Assembly: GCA_016186985.1 (NCBI GenBank)
Contig: JACPKO010000082.1
Span: forward strand, 1 to 12,173
Length of the DNA: 12,173 bases
Direction of reading: 5' to 3'
Source: Candidatus Daviesbacteria bacterium
GTDB taxonomy: Bacteria; Patescibacteriota; Microgenomatia; Daviesbacterales; UBA10151
Position 1 is the stretch's first letter. Every line of letters starts with the position of its first letter. Of the stretch, positions 5,996 through 11,430 are shown one piece after another. The translations under genes and the position numbers were made by a program. The notes under the pieces were generated by a model. That model did not search any database. It saw nothing but the letters and a program-made list of their open reading frames with translations, and had not been told where the DNA came from.

Positions 5996-6012
5996 GAAGA
6001 TTAAAACATTTA
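5939..6012 (+). promoter_or_regulatory. Two mutually exclusive hairpins around the rplK start (putative RNA switch)
   Basis: AAAACATTTA at 5939-5948 is perfectly complementary to TAAATGTTTT at 5967-5976, enclosing a second stem GGCC-TAAC-GGCC (5951-5962). The same 10-mer AAAACATTTA recurs inside rplK at 6003-6012 and can pair with the same arm, extended by A-U and G-U pairs to about 12 bp (5967-5978 with 6001-6012). The second structure would trap part of the AGGA Shine-Dalgarno (5977-5980) and put the ATG (5988) in the loop; the first leaves both free. The pairing is seen directly; a regulatory role is inference. Confidence 0.5.
5977..5980 (+). promoter_or_regulatory. rplK Shine-Dalgarno sequence
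   Basis: AGGA, 7 nt upstream of the rplK ATG at 5988, directly abutting the 3' arm of the leader hairpin. It makes 5988, rather than the similar upstream ATG at 5924, the start of L11. Confidence 0.6.
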
Positions 6013-6410
6013 TAAAATTAACGATTCCGGCTGGTGCTGCAACAGCTGCACCTCCCGTAGGTCCGGCTTTGGGTCAGCACGGGCTTCCCATCATGGATTT
6101 TGTTAAAGCATTTAACGAAAAAACCAAAGATAAAACCGGTAATTTGCTTCCTGTTGTTATAACGGTTTACGAGGACAGGACTTTCACTTTTATAACAAAA
6201 CAGCCTCCGATTGCAGAAATGATTAAAAAAGCGCTCAATTTAGAAAAAGGCGCAGGCAAAGCAGGGCATGAAACAGCCGGAACTTTAACAAAATCCCAGG
6301 CCGAAGAAATCGCCAAAAACAAACTTGAGGACTTAAATACAAATAAGGTCGAAGCAGCAGTAAATATTGTTGCAGGAGTGGCGAGAAGTATGGGAGTTAA
6401 GGTAAGTTAG
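5988..6410 (+). CDS. rplK: 50S ribosomal protein L11
   Basis: A 140-residue, full-length L11. The N-terminal domain carries the proline-rich helix segment AAPPVGPALGQHGLPIMDFVKAFNEKT (the region contacted by thiostrepton-class antibiotics and the GTPase factors); the C-terminal domain (about 70-140) binds the 23S GTPase-associated RNA and ends in the usual ARSMGV. L11 forms the base of the stalk where EF-Tu and EF-G act. The ATG at 5988 has an AGGA 7 nt upstream and yields the canonical N-terminus MAKKIKTFIKLTIPAG. It is followed by rplA on the same strand after 144 nt, the usual pair. The start lies in a competing-hairpin leader, so expression may be controlled at translation. Confidence 0.97.
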   Translation: MAKKIKTFIKLTIPAGAATAAPPVGPALGQHGLPIMDFVKAFNEKTKDKTGNLLPVVITVYEDRTFTFITKQPPIAEMIKKALNLEKGAGKAGHETAGTLTKSQAEEIAKNKLEDLNTNKVEAAVNIVAGVARSMGVKVS

Positions 6411-6414
6411 TAAA

Positions 6415-6456
6415 TTTCTAATTTAAAATTTCTAATTTCTAATTTCTAATTTCTAA
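6415..6456 (+). repeat. TTTCTAA heptanucleotide repeat between rplK and rplA
   Basis: Six 7-nt units in a row: five exact TTTCTAA (6415-6421, 6429-6456) and one altered TTTAAAA (6422-6428). The rest of the spacer to 6554 is A/T-rich with loosely repeated AAAATTAA/AAAATTGAA motifs. It is non-coding and likely length-variable by slippage; no terminator hairpin is seen, so rplK and rplA are probably co-transcribed. Confidence 0.85.
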
Positions 6457-6542
6457 TCAATTACTAATGCTTTAATTTTTAAACATTAAGACATTAAAAA
6501 TTCATTGAAAATTAAGAATTAAAAATTGAAAATTACTCCCAA

Positions 6543-6548
6543 AAGGAG
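6543..6548 (+). promoter_or_regulatory. rplA Shine-Dalgarno sequence
   Basis: AAGGAG, 6 nt upstream of the ATG at 6555: the strongest ribosome-binding site in the window. It decides that rplA starts at 6555 and that the unusual N-terminal extension is translated. Confidence 0.75.
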
Positions 6549-6554
6549 TCTATT

Positions 6555-7529
6555 ATGGGCAAAACTAAATTAGCATCAATAGATGACTCACAAGCACCGC
6601 TTGAAGTCAAAAGGCAAAAGTTAAAAGGCCCGCTTCGCAGCGAGGCGAGCAAAAATACAGATCAAAATAATACGCCTCTCCTGCGCAGGCCAAAAGTTGA
6701 AAAACTTGAAAGCGAAGCGGGTGACGCGGAAGAGGGCTCCCGGCGCATGCCCGCAGGGAACGAAGTGACTGAGGACATCCGACGGGAAGCTGAAGCGGCA
6801 GGACCCGAAAGCAAGTCTTCTGAAAAAAAGAAAGCTAAATCCTCAAAAGCTTCTCAGAAAAAAGGTAATGTAAAATACCGGAGCCTTAAATACAAACAAG
6901 CGGCAGAAAAAATCGAGAAAGGTAAAAGATATCCAGTTACCGAAGCTATTGATTTGGCCAAACAAAGCTCATATTCAAAATTTGACGGCTCGCTTGAAAT
7001 CCATTTAGGCACGAACGCCAAAAATATTAGAGGACTGGTCTCACTTCCTTTTGCTTCCGGTAAAAAATTAAAAATATTAGCATTTGGTCCCCCTTCACTA
7101 AAAGTTTCGGAGGGACAAGCCCCATTTGGTGAAGATATAGAAATCGGTAATGATGACAAGCTGAACGAGATTATCAGGGGCATAACTAACTTTGATGTTA
7201 TCGTAACAACTCCTGAGTGGATGCCAAAACTTGCAAGAGCTGCAAAAGTCTTAGGTCCAAGAGGTTTAATGCCCTCACCTAAAAACGGGACTATTACAAA
7301 TGATCTGAAAAAAGCAGTAACTGAAATCCAATCCGGAAAAGTTGAATATAAAACAGAAAAAAACGGGCAGGCTATTCATCTGACTTTAGGTAAGGTTTCA
7401 CAAAAGACTGACGAAGTAATTGCAAATATAAAAATTTTATTCAATGCAATCGGCAAAACCAGGATTAGGAAAGCTGTCGTTGCGCCGAGTATGGGAATTG
7501 GGGTCAAGATTGATCTAGCTTCTATTTAA
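6555..7529 (+). CDS. rplA: 50S ribosomal protein L1 with a long N-terminal extension
   Basis: A 324-residue L1; the usual bacterial length is about 230. The conserved core begins near residue 107 (YRSLKYKQAAEKI) and contains the L1 signature LGPRGLMPSPKNGTI (233-247) and the C-terminal VAPSMGIGVKID. L1 binds the mobile E-site stalk of 23S rRNA and, in well-studied bacteria, represses its own rplKA mRNA. Residues 1-106 are extra: a charged, disordered-looking region with a Lys/Ser-rich end (about 86-104). Its middle is encoded by GC-rich, palindrome-rich DNA (6629-6810) unlike the AT-rich core. The start is fixed by a strong AAGGAG. The 3' end overlaps the convergent flippase-like gene by 15 nt, and no terminator separates them. 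Confidence 0.95.
   Translation: MGKTKLASIDDSQAPLEVKRQKLKGPLRSEASKNTDQNNTPLLRRPKVEKLESEAGDAEEGSRRMPAGNEVTEDIRREAEAAGPESKSSEKKKAKSSKASQKKGNVKYRSLKYKQAAEKIEKGKRYPVTEAIDLAKQSSYSKFDGSLEIHLGTNAKNIRGLVSLPFASGKKLKILAFGPPSLKVSEGQAPFGEDIEIGNDDKLNEIIRGITNFDVIVTTPEWMPKLARAAKVLGPRGLMPSPKNGTITNDLKKAVTEIQSGKVEYKTEKNGQAIHLTLGKVSQKTDEVIANIKILFNAIGKTRIRKAVVAPSMGIGVKIDLASI
6629..6721 (+). repeat. Palindromic GC-rich segment inside the rplA extension
   Basis: The segment is bounded by a perfect 10-bp inverted repeat, CCCGCTTCGC (6629-6638) and GCGAAGCGGG (6712-6721), and contains the perfect palindrome CCTGCGCAGG (6680-6689). It is 93 nt long, an exact multiple of three, so it keeps the reading frame. GC-rich sequence of the same flavour continues to about 6810 (palindromic GGCGCATGCC at 6742-6751). 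In form it resembles the palindromic elements that insert in frame into Rickettsia genes, but no homology to those is claimed. Confidence 0.6.
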
Positions 7530-8510
7530 CAATCTTTTCCATACCAGCTTTAAATTGAATTTCAACATAAAGAGCCCTAATATTCCGCTTGATAATATAA
7601 AAACAAGCCCGACTGCGTGGAATATAATTGTAACTGCAGGAACAATTGACTGGCTTAAGCCCAATCCAAAGCTGAAAACTGCAAGTCCTGCAGCTTCGGC
7701 TGAGCCGACATACCCGGGCGCCGCCGGAATCAGGAATGTAAGGGCAGTCAGCATTGAACCCAACCAGACTTTAAACACTGAAACATCCGGAATGTAGAAT
7801 GCAAATATTAAATACCAGCAAAGACCCTCAAACAGCGAAGCAACCACTGTTAAAATAGCAAGCCTGAAGCTGCGCGAAAAATTCCCGCCAAGCAAAGCAA
7901 AACAATCAACAATAAAGAAACTTAGCTTTAAAAATTTAACCTTAAGCAGGTTAATTATGAGCAGGTGGCTTAAAAATTTAGACAGGCGGTGAAAATATGC
8001 AGGTCTGAAAACGATTAAAACCGTTATCAGAGAAGCAACTATAACGCCTGCAAGTAAAATAATTGTCAGGCTTTGCGGTAAGTTTGTAGGAATTATCAAA
8101 AGAAGCACCAGAGATAAACCTAACGCTGCCCAGAAATCCAGGAAGCGGTCTAAAAATACCCAGACAACAGCTTTTCCAAAATGCAAATTGTACTGCGTTG
8201 AAAGATAAACACCTTTAGCAACTTCCCCGGCTCTTACCGGAATTGTAAAGGAAAGTAATTGGCTGACAAATGTTAAATAGACCATCCTTAAAAAACTTAT
8301 ATCTGCAGTTTCTGAAAGCAGGACTTTAAATCTTAAAGCTTTAAGTATGCTGGCAAGGGCCAGCGAAAGTATAGCCGGAATTAGGATGAGCGGATTAAAA
8401 CTTACAAGCGTTTGCTTAATCTCTTCGAGGTTAACCAGCTTCAGCCAAAAATAAATCAGCACCACACCTATTGCTGTGTTTAATAAAACCCTGACCAATG
8501 TTTTTGCCAT
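7515..8510 (-). CDS. Flippase-like integral membrane protein (YbhN / lysylphosphatidylglycerol synthase TM family)
   Basis: A 331-residue polytopic protein with about eight hydrophobic helices. Two family landmarks are present: PVRAGEVAKGVYL near residues 91-103 after the third hydrophobic segment, and a second loop PAAPGYVGSAEAAG near 262-275. These are the two conserved Pro/Gly-Glu loops of the UPF0104/YbhN and MprF N-terminal flippase fold. Members move lipids or lipid-linked sugars across the membrane and often lie near glycosyltransferases; the substrate cannot be told here. The ATG at 8510 has an ideal promoter (TTGCCA-N17-TACAAT) ending 6 nt upstream and no Shine-Dalgarno. The 3' end overlaps rplA by 15 nt on the opposite strand. 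Full length for the family. Confidence 0.85.
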   Translation of the reverse strand: MAKTLVRVLLNTAIGVVLIYFWLKLVNLEEIKQTLVSFNPLILIPAILSLALASILKALRFKVLLSETADISFLRMVYLTFVSQLLSFTIPVRAGEVAKGVYLSTQYNLHFGKAVVWVFLDRFLDFWAALGLSLVLLLIIPTNLPQSLTIILLAGVIVASLITVLIVFRPAYFHRLSKFLSHLLIINLLKVKFLKLSFFIVDCFALLGGNFSRSFRLAILTVVASLFEGLCWYLIFAFYIPDVSVFKVWLGSMLTALTFLIPAAPGYVGSAEAAGLAVFSFGLGLSQSIVPAVTIIFHAVGLVFILSSGILGLFMLKFNLKLVWKRLLNRS

Positions 8511-8516
8511 TAATTG

Positions 8517-8545
8517 ATTGTAAAGAGATAAGTGATAAGTGGCAA
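8517..8545 (-). promoter_or_regulatory. Promoter of the flippase-like gene (leaderless)
   Basis: Read on the minus strand: TTGCCA (8540-8545), 17-nt spacer, TACAAT (8517-8522), then 6 nt to the ATG at 8510. Both hexamers are 5/6 matches to consensus, and the expected +1 is on or next to the start codon. Confidence 0.6.
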
Positions 8546-8567
8546 GTAACCCGCTAGCCCGCGATAG

Positions 8568-8609
8568 TAGTTTAATGTTTTTGGACGATCGTTTAAATTG
8601 ATTAAACTA
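8568..8609. repeat. Nested inverted repeats between divergent genes
   Basis: TAGTTTAAT (8568-8576) is the exact reverse complement of ATTAAACTA (8601-8609). Inside, GTTTAA (8591-8596) can instead pair with TTAAAC (8602-8607). An ACGATCGT palindrome (8585-8592) lies between. The array sits midway between the two divergent promoters (8517-8545 and 8640-8668), a position suited to a shared operator; that role is inference. Confidence 0.5.
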
Positions 8610-8639
8610 TATTGGATGCTTGGCTCTTCACCTGGACTC

Positions 8640-8668
8640 TTGACTTTGGAAATTATTATAAATAAAAT
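8640..8668 (+). promoter_or_regulatory. Promoter of the 205-residue protein gene (leaderless)
   Basis: TTGACT (8640-8645), 17-nt spacer, TAAAAT (8663-8668), then exactly 6 nt to the ATG at 8675. Both hexamers match consensus at 5 of 6 positions. No Shine-Dalgarno is needed or seen. Confidence 0.6.
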
Positions 8669-8674
8669 CCGGTC

Positions 8675-9292
8675 ATGACACTTCAAGGGCCACCCGGAAC
8701 AGAAAGATCAGCTGAGCGCTGTGTATCCGCGCGGAACACTTTACCATATGAAACTAGACTAAGCCTGGCGCGGGGGTATATCGCGGGTTTTCGCCTGCTT
8801 GCCGAAGCGGTCCAACCGGTAGACCCTGCAGCTGAGCAGGCTCAAGTAGAGTTTTATACATTATTGCACGACGCTTTAACCGGACATGGAGGAAGACCGC
8901 TGGAATCTGTGTTATCTGCTTACTATACCCGTAGTGAGCAAAATAAGAACGGAGTATGTTTATCTTTCCCTGAACATGACGGGGGCGGAAACGTCTTAGC
9001 CTATCCGGGCGGGTTTATGAAGGATTTTTCAATCGTAATGCAGATACCAACTGATTTTGTCACAGCTGCTTTAGAGAGAAGCCCTCAACCCGAACATGTT
9101 TCATCTCTTGCAATACTCCGAAAATATAGCGCTGATCCGGTTCCGATACCGCCGGAAAGGTTAAGAGACATCACATATTCTTTCGCGCATAGACTTTCCG
9201 AGCGATGGGATCGGGGTCAGGAAGCCAACTGGCTCCTGGCTGAACAGGTTTTAAAACAAGCTTCAGCCAGCCGTACTTTCCCGCTTCCTTAA
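8675..9292 (+). CDS. Unrecognised 205-residue soluble protein
   Basis: I do not recognise the family. The N-terminal half is mainly helical (ETRLSLARGYIAGFRLLAEAV, then EQAQVEFYTLLHDAL); a Gly-rich loop (PEHDGGGNVLAYPGGF) precedes a strand-rich middle, and the C-terminus is again helical (YSFAHRLSERW, NWLLAEQVLKQA). There is no signal peptide or membrane segment. One Cys near each of residues 16 and 94; no metal or nucleotide motif. The DNA is more GC-rich than its neighbours, which may reflect a different origin. The ATG is fixed by the promoter at 8640-8668. The next gene, 58 nt downstream, has its own promoter-like sequence. Confidence 0.7.
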   Translation: MTLQGPPGTERSAERCVSARNTLPYETRLSLARGYIAGFRLLAEAVQPVDPAAEQAQVEFYTLLHDALTGHGGRPLESVLSAYYTRSEQNKNGVCLSFPEHDGGGNVLAYPGGFMKDFSIVMQIPTDFVTAALERSPQPEHVSSLAILRKYSADPVPIPPERLRDITYSFAHRLSERWDRGQEANWLLAEQVLKQASASRTFPLP

Positions 9293-9314
9293 GCTTCTCC
9301 AGCATTCTTTTCCC

Positions 9315-9343
9315 TTGTTAGACTAATCTAAAAGCGTTAATAT
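9315..9343 (+). promoter_or_regulatory. Putative promoter of the dockerin-protein gene
   Basis: TTGTTA (9315-9320), 17-nt spacer, TAATAT (9338-9343), 7 nt before the ATG at 9351. A 5-bp inverted repeat TTAGA-CTAA-TCTAA (9318-9331) overlaps the -35 and spacer and could be an operator half-site pair. Confidence 0.4.
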
Positions 9344-9350
9344 ATTCCTA

Positions 9351-10271
9351 ATGCCGAAGTTTAACCTGTCACTTCGCGATAGATTAATTATCGCCGCGAT
9401 CATAACAATTACCATACTAATCCCGACTGGCGCCTATGTAATGTCTTTAAGGTTTAAAACTCAGTCCCAGGCCCAGGAATACAACGGCCCGGTAACCCAA
9501 TCCAAAACCGAAGCTACTACCTCATCTAAACTTAAAGATGCGCTCGACCGGCTTAACCAGACGCAAAACCAGACCAGCGGGAGCAACGGCAGCGGTGTTG
9601 CTTCCGGAGCCCAAACCACAACCCAGACAGGCACTGATGATAATACAGCTAGTGTTTCTGATGCCCAGCTTGTTTTAGGGCCGGTTTTAGGGTTTAGCCT
9701 TATCTTGCAAGGGCGTCCCTTAGATAACCAGTCAACCAGGGCATTTTTGGGAATTGCTGCGGGCCAGCCCACAACCAAACCGGCTTATTTGCTCTCATTT
9801 ATGGTCACTATTCCTGCTTCCGGCTCTTTTGACGGGATTTCCCTTTCGGGTCTTGACACAGGCACTACATATACAGCATATATCAAAAGCGGAGCCCAAA
9901 TTGCAACATCATCCGCCTTCGTTGTTAAAACGACACCTACCAACCTGGGTGCACTTAACTTATTAACCGGGGATGTTAATGAAGATAATGTTATTGATGT
10001 CCTGGATTACAATTTAGTCAAGACAGCAATCGGGCTTACTCCCTCTTCTCCTACCTGGAACCCTTTATATGACTTTAACCTGGATAATATCATTAATTCC
10101 TGGGACCTGAGTATAATTCTTGCTAATTTAAACAGGATCGGCGCTTCGGGTGCCTGGTATTCTTATACGCCGGTCGCTACAGCCTCAGCCTATACTTCGG
10201 GAGGCCCGGCGCAAGAGATTGAAAAAGGTTCTCAGGAGAAAAAAGGAGGGTACTGGATGTGGGTACCGTAA
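9351..10271 (+). CDS. Membrane-anchored extracellular protein with a dockerin-type domain
   Basis: A 306-residue protein. A basic start and hydrophobic helix (12-32) form a signal anchor. Residues ~35-105 are a Thr/Ser/Gln/Gly-rich linker of the kind found outside the cell. Residues ~105-195 are strand-rich with an Fn3-like end (GLDTGTTYTAYIKSG). Residues ~206-261 are a dockerin type I-like pair of calcium loops: D208-V-N-E-D212-N ... D219, and D241-F-N-L-D245-N ... D252. Dockerins bind cohesins in cellulosomes; similar domains occur on surface proteins of candidate-phylum bacteria with no cellulosome, where they probably mediate cell-surface attachment. The last 45 residues are low complexity with a Lys-rich then aromatic end (GGYWMWVP). 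No cohesin is seen in the window. Confidence 0.82.
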   Translation: MPKFNLSLRDRLIIAAIITITILIPTGAYVMSLRFKTQSQAQEYNGPVTQSKTEATTSSKLKDALDRLNQTQNQTSGSNGSGVASGAQTTTQTGTDDNTASVSDAQLVLGPVLGFSLILQGRPLDNQSTRAFLGIAAGQPTTKPAYLLSFMVTIPASGSFDGISLSGLDTGTTYTAYIKSGAQIATSSAFVVKTTPTNLGALNLLTGDVNEDNVIDVLDYNLVKTAIGLTPSSPTWNPLYDFNLDNIINSWDLSIILANLNRIGASGAWYSYTPVATASAYTSGGPAQEIEKGSQEKKGGYWMWVP

Positions 10272-10420
10272 GAATAATTTAAAATTTAAAATTAAAAATG
10301 CAAAATTGAAGATGAAAAATTCAGAATTTAATTTGTAAAGACTTGTATAATTTATACGATCGTGTAAAAAATACTAGTTCTACCTAAACTTTCCTAAGAA
10401 GGGGGATTTTTGCAAGTTCT
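10272..10420. other. A/T-rich spacer between convergent genes with an ACGATCGT palindrome
   Basis: The left half consists of AAAATTTAAAATT-like degenerate repeats similar to those before rplA. A lone TATAAT (10346-10351) and the palindrome ACGATCGT (10356-10363) follow. No gene and no convincing GC-rich terminator hairpin is seen, although two genes end at the borders. Confidence 0.5.
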
Positions 10421-11365
10421 TCAGGAAGGCCTAGGAAAACCGTCGTTTAACTCAAGAGAGCCAAATGCAGTGATGGTGACAGAGAAGTCATCAGCGCTTG
10501 TTCTTCCCTTTTTAGCATAAGTTCTTGCCAAAGCAAGACGAGTTGGTCCTCCAATAACAGCCAGTTCCTCAGGATCACCCCAACTTCCTCCATCCGGGAA
10601 TTGAAACCATTTTTCTGCTACCCTAGATAAATCTGCCTCAGGAATTATTCTTTCAGTCCTTTCAGGTATAAGCGCGAATTTGTGACTGTAGGGTAATCCT
10701 ATATTGTTGCTGGCAGCCTCACTTACATAACCTGTTGACAGGTGGATTCTCATACCTTGTGCTGTTCCATAATATGCCCTAAGCAGTGGATCTTTCATTT
10801 CAAAACGGGATTTTAAACCATACGTATACCCACTAGGTAAACCATCTATGTCTGATAGTGCTTCCCTTGTGTATGAATCAGCGCGTTCCTGGGAATCGAA
10901 TTGAGTTAAATTTGGATGTATAGCAATATCAAGTGCAGCAGATAGTGTAGAATCGCTGCCGTATCTTGCATCTAATATAGCTGGTTGGAAGTCTTTTCTT
11001 GCCAGTTGATAAATAACTAGTGCATGTTTTTGATATTTAGCTCTTTCTCCAGGGGTAAGCAGGGTTACTGGGGTTGGAACAACTTCTGGGGTAGCAGCTT
11101 GTCCAGCAGAGGGCGTTGCAGGTTTAGGAAGATCTCTGAAAATTCTAGACCCTTGAATAATAGCGGCTGCACCCAAACCCATTGCCAAAATACTACCAAT
11201 CAGCGTGCGCCTACCAATATTAGAAAGTCCGTCGTTTCCATAAGGATCTACTCTTCTAAAAGCCAATCCCGGAGGGATAAAGAGTTCTTCTGTGTGTTTA
11301 AGACTTGGGTCATCTAAAAAAGCAGGTATATTTCTTGGACCTAATTCCGGATTATAAATAGCCAT
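10421..11365 (-). CDS. Unrecognised membrane-anchored protein with Tat-like N-terminus (314 residues)
   Basis: I do not recognise the family. A 50-residue polar N-terminus is followed by GRRTLIGS and a hydrophobic helix (about 54-71, ILAMGLGAAAII). The paired arginines directly before a mildly hydrophobic, Gly/Ala-rich helix resemble a twin-arginine signal, but the n-region is unusually long, so a plain type II membrane anchor is as likely. A Pro/Thr/Ala linker (79-105) then leads to an exported domain of about 200 residues, mixed helix and strand, with no cysteine motif or catalytic signature that I can name. It ends just short of a convergent spacer with the dockerin-protein gene. A TTGACA promoter lies upstream, in the 65-nt gap from the PEP carboxylase gene. 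Confidence 0.7.
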   Translation of the reverse strand: MAIYNPELGPRNIPAFLDDPSLKHTEELFIPPGLAFRRVDPYGNDGLSNIGRRTLIGSILAMGLGAAAIIQGSRIFRDLPKPATPSAGQAATPEVVPTPVTLLTPGERAKYQKHALVIYQLARKDFQPAILDARYGSDSTLSAALDIAIHPNLTQFDSQERADSYTREALSDIDGLPSGYTYGLKSRFEMKDPLLRAYYGTAQGMRIHLSTGYVSEAASNNIGLPYSHKFALIPERTERIIPEADLSRVAEKWFQFPDGGSWGDPEELAVIGGPTRLALARTYAKKGRTSADDFSVTITAFGSLELNDGFPRPS

Positions 11366-11377
11366 AATTCAACCTGT

Positions 11378-11406
11378 GGTATAAAAGCTGTTTGTGGAAT
11401 TGTCAA
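11378..11406 (-). promoter_or_regulatory. Promoter of the Tat-like anchored protein gene
   Basis: Read on the minus strand: perfect TTGACA (11401-11406), 17-nt spacer, TATACC (11378-11383). The distance to the ATG at 11365 is 12 nt, so a very short leader with AGG is possible. Confidence 0.5.
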
Positions 11407-11430
11407 TTTATTCTTTCTTAAATGTTCTTT

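Noticed and set aside
7555..7797. Plus-strand ORF of 80 codons after rplA
   Set aside because: It is antisense to the conserved C-terminal part of the flippase-like gene, with no start signal.
9318..9331. TTAGA-CTAA-TCTAA as a terminator for the 205-residue gene
   Set aside because: A short A/T stem without a T-run; its overlap with a promoter spacer fits an operator better, and even that is weak.
10346..10351. Plus-strand promoter with TATAAT in the convergent spacer
   Set aside because: No -35 at a usable distance and no plus-strand gene downstream; the spacer is so A/T-rich that one TATAAT is expected.
11024..11317. A plus-strand ORF of 97 codons opposite the Tat-like protein gene
   Set aside because: It is fully inside a better-supported minus-strand gene, with Ser/Arg-rich composition typical of an antisense frame and no promoter.
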